Shown: in pieces, positions 1-6,135 of the stretch
How positions within the stretch are numbered: position 1 is the stretch's first letter
Layout of the letters: every line of letters starts with the position of its first letter
Source of the DNA: Accumulibacter sp.
Lineage (GTDB): Bacteria; Pseudomonadota; Gammaproteobacteria; Burkholderiales; Rhodocyclaceae
NCBI GenBank assembly: GCA_031264825.1
Contig: JAISDL010000084.1
Location: 1 to 14,470, forward strand
Direction of reading: 5' to 3'
DNA: 14,470 nt
Translations under genes and position numbers: made by a program
Notes under the pieces: generated by a model
What the model was told of the DNA's origin: nothing
Database searches by the model: none
What the model saw: the letters and a program-made list of their open reading frames with translations, nothing else

Positions 1-71
1 ACGGAATCGTTGGGGGCAGCATAGCTCACCACCAACCTATACGCGCCATTCCAACCGATCGGCTTTCTTCT

Positions 72-100
72 GTCTCCTGTTTCCCGTCTCCTGTCTCCTG
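72..100. repeat. Short degenerate tandem repeat of GTCTCCT
   Basis: GTCTCCT occurs at about 72, 86 and 93, the last two head to tail, with a related TTTCCCGTC stretch between them. The stretch lies just beyond the stop codon of the minus-strand hydrolase gene. No T-tract hairpin is visible, so it is not an obvious terminator. Function unknown. Confidence 0.5.
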
Positions 101-114
101 CCCCCTTCCCGTAT

Positions 115-1230
115 CTACGAAACGGTCTCCCACCACCGCGTGAATTCCTGCGCGCGGTCGTCGAGGAAAATTGGGCGGCCGATTTCCGGCGTCCACAGCG
201 CGTAGCCGCGCCCTTGGCTCGCGGCCGTGATGCGCTTGAACGGGTCGTCCCAGTCGTGCCGCGAGATCGAGAAGCGACCGATGTGCCCCGGCGTCAGCCG
301 CTTGGCGCGCAGGTCGTCCGCGGCCTGCGCGGCTTGTTCGGGGTTCATGTGGACGTTCGCCCAGCGTGCGTCGTACTGGCCGGAATCGAGCGCCACCCAG
401 TCGAACGGACCGTAGCGCCGTCCGAGTTCGGCGAAATGCGGCGCGTAGCCCGTGTCGCCGCTGAAAAAGAGGCGGCGTTTCGGGGAGAACAGCGCGAAGC
501 CGACCCACAGCGAGCGGTTGCGCCGCAAGGTGCGCCCGGAAAAATGGCGCGCCGGCGTGACCACAATCCGCAGTTCCGGCGAAAACTCGACGGCATCGTA
601 CCAGTCGGCCTCGCGCACGACGCGCGCGTCGTAACCCCACGCCTCGAAGTGCGCGCCGACGCCCAGACCGGTCATCACCCGCTTGACTTTTGATTTGAGC
701 GCCAGGGCGCTCGGATAGTCCAGATGGTCGTAATGGTCGTGGGTAATCAAGAGGACGTCGACGTCGGGCACGTCTTCGGCGGTGTAGACATTGGTGCCGT
801 CGAAGGCGGTGTTCACGAACGGCAGGGGCGCAGCGTTGGTGCTGAAAATGGGGTCGATCAGGATGCGCTGACCGCCGAGTTGCACGTAGTAAGACGAGTG
901 ACCCAACCAGACGACCAGGTCCTGCGCGAGATCCAGCGCCCTGAAGTCCGTCTTGACGGCGGGAATCGCGCCCGGCGGGCGCGGCTGACCCTTTTCTTCA
1001 AAGAGGCTGGACATCCACATTCCCAGCTCGGATTGGCCGCTCGTCAGCAGGGGGGAAGCAATCTGGTTGCGGAACACGCCGTTCGCGTAGTTCGGGGAAG
1101 CGGCAAAACGCAGCAGCCGTTCGCCTTGCGGCTGCTTCCCGAACAGCGGGTGTTGCGAGTAGGCCGCGCCACCGGCGGCCCCCAGGACGACGAGGCCGGC
1201 GGAAACCTTGAGGAGACGGCGCCGGTTCAT
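115..1230 (-). CDS. Metallo-beta-lactamase-fold hydrolase, NAPE-PLD/UlaG-like, with Tat-like signal
   Basis: This 371-residue protein has the metallo-beta-lactamase fold. The metal-binding motif THDHYDHLD is at residues 163-171 (H164, H166, D168, H169), with further ligands likely at H229 (RHFSGR), D259 (SGDTGY) and H316 (PGHIGRF). The blocks WLGHSSYYVQLGG, ILIDPIFS and HMNPEQA are typical of the N-acyl-phosphatidylethanolamine phospholipase D / UlaG-like branch; the actual substrate cannot be read from sequence. The N-terminus, NRRRLLK followed by a hydrophobic stretch to about residue 24, looks like a twin-arginine export signal, so a periplasmic location is inferred. The ATG directly follows the stop of a 22-codon ORF (TGAATG), and its own ribosome binding site is weak (AAGG), suggesting translational coupling. 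No terminator is seen downstream. Confidence 0.85.
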   Translation of the reverse strand: MNRRRLLKVSAGLVVLGAAGGAAYSQHPLFGKQPQGERLLRFAASPNYANGVFRNQIASPLLTSGQSELGMWMSSLFEEKGQPRPPGAIPAVKTDFRALDLAQDLVVWLGHSSYYVQLGGQRILIDPIFSTNAAPLPFVNTAFDGTNVYTAEDVPDVDVLLITHDHYDHLDYPSALALKSKVKRVMTGLGVGAHFEAWGYDARVVREADWYDAVEFSPELRIVVTPARHFSGRTLRRNRSLWVGFALFSPKRRLFFSGDTGYAPHFAELGRRYGPFDWVALDSGQYDARWANVHMNPEQAAQAADDLRAKRLTPGHIGRFSISRHDWDDPFKRITAASQGRGYALWTPEIGRPIFLDDRAQEFTRWWETVS

Positions 1231-1299
1231 TCAAACCTTGCGAGGATTCGACGCCGGTCTCGCCGCCCCCCAGGCGTCTTCGTCATCATCGTGGCTCAT
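1231..1299 (-). CDS. Small ORF (22 aa) coupled to the hydrolase gene
   Basis: On the minus strand an ATG at 1299-1297 opens a 22-codon frame, beginning MSHDDDEDAW and ending in RKV, that stops with TGA at 1233-1231, immediately before the hydrolase ATG. It is preceded by GGGGGAGG about 8 bases upstream of the ATG, far stronger than the hydrolase gene's own site. A TATAAT box lies about 45 bases further upstream. The peptide is acidic at the start and basic at the end, with no membrane segment. It may be a real small protein or a leader whose translation opens the downstream gene. I do not recognise a family. Confidence 0.5.
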   Translation of the reverse strand: MSHDDDEDAWGAARPASNPRKV

Positions 1300-1344
1300 C
1301 GAGTGTTCCTCCCCCATTGAATTTCGACCGTCGTTCCCCGATTC

Positions 1345-1350
1345 ATTATA
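1345..1350 (-). promoter_or_regulatory. Candidate -10 box for the small ORF and hydrolase
   Basis: A perfect TATAAT reads on the minus strand, about 45 bases upstream of the small-ORF start. No convincing -35 box is found 16-18 bases upstream, so the promoter is tentative. The 1300-1454 stretch separates this leftward unit from rightward groESL and shows no other gene. Confidence 0.4.
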
Positions 1351-1454
1351 GCGACCGCGAATCACCGAACTCCTGTCGTGTCACATGCTGAAACGGATTC
1401 TTCCCGTCTGTGGCACCTCGCCAGCGTCTCGCTGAAAAATTTTCCGCCGACTCT

Positions 1455-1484
1455 CTTGAAATTTGCTCTTCCTGCCCATATTAT
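1455..1484 (+). promoter_or_regulatory. groESL promoter: overlapping sigma-32 and sigma-70 type boxes
   Basis: CTTGAAA at 1455-1461 and CCCATATT at 1475-1482, 13 bases apart, match the established sigma-32 (RpoH) consensus. The same DNA also gives TTGAAA (1456-1461), 17 bases, then TATTAT (1479-1484), a good vegetative promoter. Transcription would start near 1490, inside the adjoining CIRCE element, so HrcA binding would block initiation. This implies heat induction by RpoH combined with repression by HrcA. Confidence 0.8.
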
Positions 1485-1510
1485 TAGCACCCGATGACTA
1501 TGAGTGCTAA
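1484..1510 (+). promoter_or_regulatory. CIRCE operator (HrcA binding site)
   Basis: TTAGCACCC (1484-1492), a 9-base spacer and GAGTGCTAA (1502-1510) form the CIRCE inverted repeat. One base departs from the consensus TTAGCACTC-N9-GAGTGCTAA, in the left arm. It overlaps the predicted transcription start of groES. A small hairpin, GCCC-GATTTT-GGGC (1534-1547), lies in the leader; its role is unknown. Confidence 0.92.
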
Positions 1511-1594
1511 CAAATTGTCGCTTATTCAAAACAGCCCGATTTTGGGCACAGGTTTATCACACCCATTAAATCGCTAAAAACAGGAGATAAAAGC

Positions 1595-1885
1595 ATGAAA
1601 ATCCGTCCTTTGCACGATCGTGTGATCGTCAAGCGTCTCGATGAAGAACGTAAAACGGCGTCGGGCATCGTGATTCCCGACGCGGCGACCGAAAAACCCG
1701 ACCAGGGAACGATCCTCTCGGTCGGCCCGGGCAAGCGCGACGAAAACGGCAAGCACGTGGCGCCGGACGTCAAGGCCGGCGACCGCGTTCTGTTCAGCAA
1801 ATACGCGGGCCAGACCGTCAAGGTTGACGGCGAAGAACTGCTGGTCATGCGCGAAGAAGACATCATGGGTGTCGTCGAGGCGTAA
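1595..1885 (+). CDS. groES: Co-chaperonin GroES
   Basis: This 96-residue protein has the usual GroES length and sequence: it begins MKIRPLHDRVIVKR and contains the mobile-loop region with GIVIPDAA (about 24-31) and the VGPGKRDENG segment. GroES forms the heptameric lid of the GroEL cage in the cytoplasm, enclosing unfolded protein during ATP-driven cycles. The ATG at 1595 is preceded by AGGAG at 1582-1586. groEL follows after 53 bases, forming the standard bicistronic operon under the CIRCE/sigma-32-type promoter. Nothing about the protein is unusual. Confidence 0.97.
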   Translation: MKIRPLHDRVIVKRLDEERKTASGIVIPDAATEKPDQGTILSVGPGKRDENGKHVAPDVKAGDRVLFSKYAGQTVKVDGEELLVMREEDIMGVVEA

Positions 1886-1938
1886 ACGAACGCTCGAACG
1901 CATCCCTTTCCCTATCCAAACACTGAGGAGTTTTTTTT

Positions 1939-3594
1939 ATGGCAGCAAAAGACGTTAAATTCGGTGATTCCGCCCGTTCCCGCATGGTTGAAGGCGTCAA
2001 CCTCCTGGCCGACGCGGTCAAGGTGACTCTCGGCCCCAAAGGCAGGAACGTCGTTCTGGAACGCTCCTACGGCGCGCCGACCGTGACCAAGGACGGCGTA
2101 TCGGTCGCCAAGGAAATCGAACTCAAGGAAAAATTCGCCAATATGGGCGCCCAAATGGTCAAGGAAGTCGCGTCCAAGACCTCCGACATCGCCGGCGACG
2201 GCACGACGACGGCGACCGTTCTGGCGCAGTCGATCGTCCGCGAAGGCATGAAATTCGTCGCCGCCGGGATGAACCCGATGGATCTGAAGCGCGGCATCGA
2301 CAAAGCGGTCGCCGCGATCGTCGAAGAATTGAAGAAGCTCTCGAAGCCGTGTTCGACGAACAAGGAAATCGCGCAGGTCGGTTCGATCTCGGCCAACGCC
2401 GATTCGTCGATCGGCGACATCATCGCCCAAGCGATGGACAAGGTCGGCAAGGAAGGCGTCATCACCGTCGAAGACGGAAAGTCGCTGAACAACGAACTCG
2501 ACGTCGTCGAAGGCATGCAGTTCGACCGCGGCTATCTGTCGCCGTATTTCATCAGCAACGCCGACAAGCAGATTTCGGTTCTTGAAAACCCCTTCGTCCT
2601 GCTCTTCGACAAGAAGATCTCGAACATCCGCGACCTCCTTCCGGTACTCGAACAAGTCGCCAAGGCCGGACGCCCGCTCCTGATCGTCGCCGAAGACGTC
2701 GAAGGCGAAGCGCTCGCCACGCTGGTCGTCAACAATATTCGCGGAATCCTCAAGACCTGCGCCGTCAAGGCACCGGGCTTCGGCGACCGCCGCAAGGCCA
2801 TGCTCGAAGACATCGCGGTTCTGACCGGCGGACAGGTCATCGCCGAAGAAGTCGGCCTGACCCTCGAAAAAGCGACGCTGGCGGAACTCGGCGAAGCCAA
2901 GCGCGTTGAAATCGGCAAGGAAAACACGACGATCATCGACGGCAACGGTTCCGAATCGAGCATCGAAGCGCGTGTCAAGCAGATCCGTACCCAGATCGAA
3001 GAATCGACGAGCGACTACGACAAGGAAAAATTGCAGGAGCGCGTCGCCAAACTCGCGGGCGGCGTTGCGCTGATCAAGGTCGGCGCCGCGACCGAAGTCG
3101 AAATGAAGGAAAAGAAAGCGCGCGTCGAAGACGCCTTGCACGCGACCCGCGCGGCCGTCGAGGAAGGTATCGTCGCCGGTGGCGGCGTCGCCCTCTTGCG
3201 CGCGCGCATCGCTCTCGGCAAATCCCTGAAGAGCGACAACGCCGATCAGGAAGCCGGCACCAAGATCGTGCTGCGCGCGATCGAGCAGCCGCTGCGTGAA
3301 ATCGTCGCCAACGCCGGCGATGAACCCTCCGTCGTCGTCAACGCCGTCGTCAACGGCAAGGGCAACTACGGCTACAACGCGGCGACCGGCGAATACGGCG
3401 ACATGGTCGAAATGGGCGTCCTCGACCCGACCAAGGTCACGCGTACCGCGTTGCAAAACGCCGCGTCGATCGCCGGCTTGATGCTGACCACCGACTGCAT
3501 GGTCGCCGAACTCGTCGAAGACAAGCCGGCGGGCGGAATGCCCGGGGGCATGGGTGGAATGGGCGGCATGGGCGGGATGGATATGGGGATGTAA
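1939..3594 (+). CDS. groEL: Chaperonin GroEL (60 kDa)
   Basis: At 551 residues this is a full-length group I chaperonin, the tetradecameric ATP-dependent folding chamber that works with GroES. Visible hallmarks are the start MAAKDVKFG, the nucleotide-binding GDGTTTATVL near residues 86-95, KAPGFGDRR near 280, EEGIVAGGG near 410, and a GGM-repeat tail ending DMGM, as in proteobacterial GroEL. The ATG at 1939 is preceded by GAGGAG (1925-1930) and a run of eight T. A strong terminator follows 42 bases after the stop. Codon use is uniform with GC-rich neighbours. A long antisense open frame across this gene is a by-product of its codon bias. Confidence 0.98.
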   Translation: MAAKDVKFGDSARSRMVEGVNLLADAVKVTLGPKGRNVVLERSYGAPTVTKDGVSVAKEIELKEKFANMGAQMVKEVASKTSDIAGDGTTTATVLAQSIVREGMKFVAAGMNPMDLKRGIDKAVAAIVEELKKLSKPCSTNKEIAQVGSISANADSSIGDIIAQAMDKVGKEGVITVEDGKSLNNELDVVEGMQFDRGYLSPYFISNADKQISVLENPFVLLFDKKISNIRDLLPVLEQVAKAGRPLLIVAEDVEGEALATLVVNNIRGILKTCAVKAPGFGDRRKAMLEDIAVLTGGQVIAEEVGLTLEKATLAELGEAKRVEIGKENTTIIDGNGSESSIEARVKQIRTQIEESTSDYDKEKLQERVAKLAGGVALIKVGAATEVEMKEKKARVEDALHATRAAVEEGIVAGGGVALLRARIALGKSLKSDNADQEAGTKIVLRAIEQPLREIVANAGDEPSVVVNAVVNGKGNYGYNAATGEYGDMVEMGVLDPTKVTRTALQNAASIAGLMLTTDCMVAELVEDKPAGGMPGGMGGMGGMGGMDMGM

Positions 3595-3636
3595 TTCCCG
3601 TATCGACGGAGGCGTTTCTTGCGCCTCCCGTCCTTC

Positions 3637-3672
3637 AAAAATCCCCCGCGCGGTTTGGCGGGGGATTTTTTT
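3637..3672 (+). terminator. Rho-independent terminator of groESL
   Basis: A 13-bp perfect stem (3637-3649 with 3658-3670) built on ATCCCCCGC / GCGGGGGAT, with an 8-base loop, runs into a T tract. A-rich DNA on the left side could let it also act in the opposite direction. Confidence 0.92.
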
Positions 3673-3744
3673 GCGCCGCACCACGCGGCGGCAACGCCAG
3701 GAAAGACGCGAACCCGACAAACTCGCGCACACGAGCATTTCGCT

Positions 3745-3774
3745 TTGACGAATACGCCCAAAACCTTTTATAAT
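3745..3774 (+). promoter_or_regulatory. tRNA-Phe promoter
   Basis: TTGACG (3745-3750), an 18-base spacer and TATAAT (3769-3774) form a strong vegetative promoter. The start would fall near 3781, where repeat copy A begins, about 100 bases before the mature tRNA 5' end. Confidence 0.8.
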
Positions 3775-3781
3775 CCGCGCT

Positions 3782-3879
3782 TCATCCTTTTCCAGTTCGT
3801 TCATACCGAGAAGACGAGCCGTAGACAGTAGTACGACAAGGCGAAGCCGACCAAGGCAGGGACGATTTGGAAAATGACA
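3782..3879 (+). repeat. Correia-like repeat, copy A (diverged)
   Basis: This stretch aligns end to end with copies B and C: it shares CCTTTTCCAGTTC near the left end, GAGAAGACGAGCCG and GTAGTACG in the middle, and TTTGGAAAATG near the right end. It has several substitutions and short deletions, so it is an older copy. It lies between the tRNA-Phe promoter and the tRNA and would be transcribed as the 5' leader of the precursor. Confidence 0.75.
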
Positions 3880-3882
3880 CAG

Positions 3883-3958
<76 letters not shown>

Positions 3959-3965
3959 GACATCG

Positions 3966-3996
3966 AAAAGCCGACCGATTTTACGGTCGGCTTTTT
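3966..3996 (+). terminator. Terminator after tRNA-Phe
   Basis: AAAAGCCGACCG (3966-3977) pairs with CGGTCGGCTTTT (3984-3995) around a 6-base loop and ends in a T tract. This is a standard intrinsic terminator. Confidence 0.92.
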
Positions 3997-4006
3997 GTTT
4001 GGGAAT

Positions 4007-4036
4007 CGTCAAAAAACAGCCGCCTGTTTTTTGACG
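4007..4036. repeat. Perfect 13-bp hairpin with internal A/T tract
   Basis: CGTCAAAAAACAG (4007-4019) and its exact complement CTGTTTTTTGACG (4024-4036) flank a 4-base loop. It is the second of four hairpins in about 150 bases downstream of the tRNA. The A6/T6 tract lies inside the stem, unlike a classical terminator. Function unknown. Confidence 0.7.
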
Positions 4037-4050
4037 GCTTGGACAAAAAA

Positions 4051-4069
4051 AGGCGGGCTTTGCCCACCT
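4051..4069. repeat. Small hairpin AGGCGGGC/GCCCACCT
   Basis: The arms 4051-4058 and 4062-4069 pair with one C/A mismatch around a TTT loop and follow a run of A. With the run on its left it could act as a leftward terminator. The call is weaker than the flanking hairpins. Confidence 0.4.
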
Positions 4070-4084
4070 TCAAACCCAATAACC

Positions 4085-4114
4085 CGGCAAAAAGCAGGGT
4101 TTTACTTTTTGCCG
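4085..4114. repeat. 10-bp hairpin CGGCAAAAAG/CTTTTTGCCG
   Basis: Perfect arms 4085-4094 and 4105-4114 enclose a 10-base loop. GGGTTT in the loop (4097-4102) could alternatively pair with AAACCC at 4072-4077, so two exclusive folds are possible. It lies about 75 bases before the small gene starting at 4189. Role unknown. Confidence 0.6.
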
Positions 4115-4188
4115 AACACTAGCGAATCCCCGATTCCCGCCGCCCTTTTGAAAAAAACGGAACGGGGTCGACAGTCAGGAGACGACCG

Positions 4189-4509
4189 ATGACCATCAGA
4201 ATCCTCGCGGAATGCTACGGCGATCCGGCGTTGAATCGCTTGACGCTTGCCGCACTGCCGGGGCTCGACAAAATCGAATACCTTGAAGTCCGCCCCGCGG
4301 AAAGCGCGCCCGACGCCGATGCCACCGTTCGCGGCGCTCTGGCCTACCGAGTCGTCGGGCCGCGCGTCGTCTCGAACGACAGGCTTGCCCGGCACATCGC
4401 CGACGCCGAGAACGCCTTGCGCGAGCGCTCCGGGAAATCCGCCAACGACGCGCTGAGCTGGGACGACGCGCTCAAGGCCGCCGACCGCCGCGTCGATGTC
4501 GAGACGTGA
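4189..4509 (+). CDS. Hypothetical protein (106 aa)
   Basis: This is a 106-residue soluble, mixed-charge protein beginning MTIRILAECYGDPALN. I do not recognise the family. The N-terminal half (MTIRILAE, LDKIEYLEVRP) looks like alternating strand and helix, and the C-terminal half (RLARHIADAENALRER) is probably helical and charged. There is no signal peptide or membrane segment. The ATG at 4189 has AGGAGA about 8 bases upstream, and codon use matches the GC-rich neighbours, supporting a real gene. It lies between the hairpin array after tRNA-Phe and repeat copy B, which starts 23 bases after its stop. It may be cotranscribed with the following spermidine-synthase-like gene through that repeat. 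Confidence 0.7.
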   Translation: MTIRILAECYGDPALNRLTLAALPGLDKIEYLEVRPAESAPDADATVRGALAYRVVGPRVVSNDRLARHIADAENALRERSGKSANDALSWDDALKAADRRVDVET

Positions 4510-4531
4510 TTCCGTCTCGCGCGTCCCCGGC

Positions 4532-4637
4532 TCATTCCTTTTCCAGTTCATTCCTGCCGAGAAGACGAGCCGCAGACAGTACAGGTAGTACGGCAAGGCG
4601 AGTCGACAAAGGAAGGGATGGACTGGGAATGGAATCA
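4532..4637 (+). repeat. Correia-like repeat, copy B (full length)
   Basis: This 106-bp copy differs from copy C at only about five positions. The left end is TCATTCCTTTTCCAG and the right end CTGGGAATGGAATCA; the ends are imperfect inverted repeats. The core at 4564-4602 contains GCCGCAGACAGTACAG and TAGTACGGCAAGGCGAG, which from memory matches the neisserial Correia core almost base for base. Its last base is the A of the ATG of the next gene. Confidence 0.85.
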
Positions 4638-5437
4638 TGGACGGAATGAACCTCCACGCGCGAGAGAAACGACGGCGTCTCCTTGCGCCTGAGTATTCGA
4701 TCGAAATCAGCGAAAAATCGGGGGTTCGTTACCTTCATTTCGGGTCGGAATGGATACAGGGCGCGATGCGCGTCCAAAGGCCGAACGCGCTGGAACTCGC
4801 CTACACCCGCGAGATGATGACGGGCTTTCTGCTGCGCGACGCACCTTGGCCGCGTCGGGCGCTGTTGGTCGGTCTGGGCGCCGGGTCGTTCGTAAAATTT
4901 CTCTACCACAAGTCGCCCGAAACGAAGATCACGGTCGTCGAAATCGACCCGCAGGTCGAAATCGTCGCGCGGCTGCATTTCAAGCTGCCGGACGACCCGG
5001 AACGCCTGAAAATCGCGATCGGAGACGGGGCGGAGTATCTGGAGAAGCGCCGGTCGAAATTCGACCTCATCCTCGTCGACGGTTTCGACAAGGACGCGGA
5101 CCCCGGCTTGCTCGATACCCCGAACTTCTACCGGAACTGCCGCGCGCGCCTGACCGGAAACGGGGTGCTGGCGGTCAACCTGCTCGGTAAAAAACGCTTC
5201 GGGAAAAGCGCCGGGATGATCGGCGACGCCTTCGACGGGCGTTCGCTGGTCTTTCAATCGACCGACAGCGGGAACGCGGTCGCCCTCGCGGTGGGCGCCG
5301 ATCCGGTCGACGTTTCTTTCGGGGAAATCTCGGAGGCCGCCGGCGCGCTTTACAAAAGGACCGGCCTCAACCTGGTCTCGGTCATTCCCAGGCTGCAGGA
5401 TTCGGAGAGGCGAGTCGGCGACCGCCTGGTCATCTGA
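4637..5437 (+). CDS. Spermidine-synthase-like (SAM-binding Rossmann) protein
   Basis: This 266-residue protein has the nucleotide-binding fold shared by aminopropyltransferases and methyltransferases: glycine loop LLVGLGAGS (76-84), acidic VVEIDP (100-105), IGDGAEYL (128-135) and FDLILVDGFD (142-151), in the order seen in SpeE-like proteins. It would act in the cytoplasm on a SAM-type cofactor. True polyamine synthesis is unproven: no speD or other polyamine gene is nearby, and the short N-terminal part differs from classical SpeE, so a related methyltransferase is possible. The start is ATG 4637 or ATG 4646; neither has a strong ribosome binding site, and the upstream DNA belongs to repeat copy B. 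The stop codon TGA (5435-5437) is the first triplet of repeat copy C, so the gene is bracketed exactly by direct repeats. Confidence 0.8.
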   Translation: MDGMNLHAREKRRRLLAPEYSIEISEKSGVRYLHFGSEWIQGAMRVQRPNALELAYTREMMTGFLLRDAPWPRRALLVGLGAGSFVKFLYHKSPETKITVVEIDPQVEIVARLHFKLPDDPERLKIAIGDGAEYLEKRRSKFDLILVDGFDKDADPGLLDTPNFYRNCRARLTGNGVLAVNLLGKKRFGKSAGMIGDAFDGRSLVFQSTDSGNAVALAVGADPVDVSFGEISEAAGALYKRTGLNLVSVIPRLQDSERRVGDRLVI

Positions 5438-5540
5438 TTCCTTTTCCAGTTCATTCCTGCCGAGAAGACGAGCCGCAGACAGTACAGGGTGTACGGCAAG
5501 GCGAGTCGACAAAGGGTGGGATGGACTGGGAATGGAATCA
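5435..5540 (+). repeat. Correia-like repeat, copy C (full length, shared stop codons)
   Basis: This 106-bp copy starts TGATTCC and ends GGAATCA. The outer 23 bases (5435-5457 and 5518-5540) pair in RNA with a single T/T mismatch and three G-U pairs. The Correia-like core is at 5467-5505. The left TGA is the stop of the spermidine-synthase-like gene; the right TCA, read on the minus strand, is the TGA stop of the DUF2721 gene. No other terminator lies between these convergent genes. Confidence 0.88.
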
Positions 5541-5972
5541 AACGTTGGATTCGCCCACGGTCTCCCCCACCGCGAGCGTAATCTCGCGCAAAAACATCCC
5601 CAGCGCGACGATCATCGAAATGATCGCAAAAATGAAAAGCAGCGCGACGAATTTCGTCAGGTCGATCGTAAGCAGCGCGCCCAGAAAGGCGATCGCAATG
5701 TCCATGCAGACGAAGAGCCCCGCGAGCACGGAAAAAAGCGTCCCGAGGTAGGTCATGTGAATCCGCCGCGCCAGAATGTGCAATTCCTTTTGCACGTCTT
5801 CGGGCAAGGGATCTGAACCCAGGGAGGTCCTCAGTTGGCGTTGCCGGTCGACGATGCGGCCGAGCCGCGTATTCATCGCGTTGATCATCGTCGCAACCGC
5901 CGTCAGCAGAAAAACGGGCGCGACGGACAGTTGAATGACGTGTGAAATATTTTGAATGTTGAACGAATCCAT
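5538..5972 (-). CDS. DUF2721 family membrane protein
   Basis: This 144-residue inner-membrane protein has three likely membrane segments near residues 12-33, 74-100 and 104-127. A charged cytoplasmic-type stretch (RLGRIVDRQRQLR) follows the first, and ARRIHMTYLGTLFSVLAG begins the second; this is the pattern of DUF2721, whose function is not known. The ATG at 5972 is preceded by a weak AGG within a 12-bp tandem repeat. The stop codon is supplied by the end of repeat copy C. The gene lies 163 bases downstream of the CNNM-type gene on the same strand, but a TATAAT box between them suggests its own promoter. Confidence 0.85.
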   Translation of the reverse strand: MDSFNIQNISHVIQLSVAPVFLLTAVATMINAMNTRLGRIVDRQRQLRTSLGSDPLPEDVQKELHILARRIHMTYLGTLFSVLAGLFVCMDIAIAFLGALLTIDLTKFVALLFIFAIISMIVALGMFLREITLAVGETVGESNV

Positions 5973-6014
5973 GTTCCAACCTGTGTTTCGGCTTGGGTTT
6001 CGACCGGTGTTTCG
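5967..6014 (-). repeat. 12-bp tandem repeat across the DUF2721 start
   Basis: Read on the minus strand, CGAAACACCGGT, CGAAACCCAAGC and CGAAACACAGGT follow head to tail (6014-5979). A diverged fourth unit, TGGAACATGGAT, contains the ATG start codon. The weak ribosome binding sequence lies in the third unit. Copy-number change would alter the leader length by multiples of 12. Confidence 0.65.
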
Positions 6015-6085
6015 ATCTGGAAATACTCGGCGAGGCGGTATGGAAAAGTCAGCCTCGCGTCGGGCGCCCTCGTTTTCTTCCCGGC

Positions 6086-6091
6086 ATTATA
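6086..6091 (-). promoter_or_regulatory. Candidate -10 box for the DUF2721 gene
   Basis: TATAAT reads on the minus strand about 114 bases upstream of the DUF2721 start. No good -35 box is seen at normal spacing, so this is tentative. Confidence 0.35.
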
Positions 6092-6135
6092 CGGAGAGAT
6101 TTCAATCGGAGCGCGTTTCCGCCGGCGCCCCGGGA

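Noticed and set aside
1912..3804. 630-codon open frame antisense to groEL
   Set aside because: It exactly shadows groEL; its low-complexity D/F/R/V-rich composition is what the complement of GC-rich codons gives. No ribosome site or known domain.
4532..5540. Composite transposon around the spermidine-synthase-like gene
   Set aside because: The flanking repeats are too short to encode a transposase, none is encoded between them, and no target duplication is evident.
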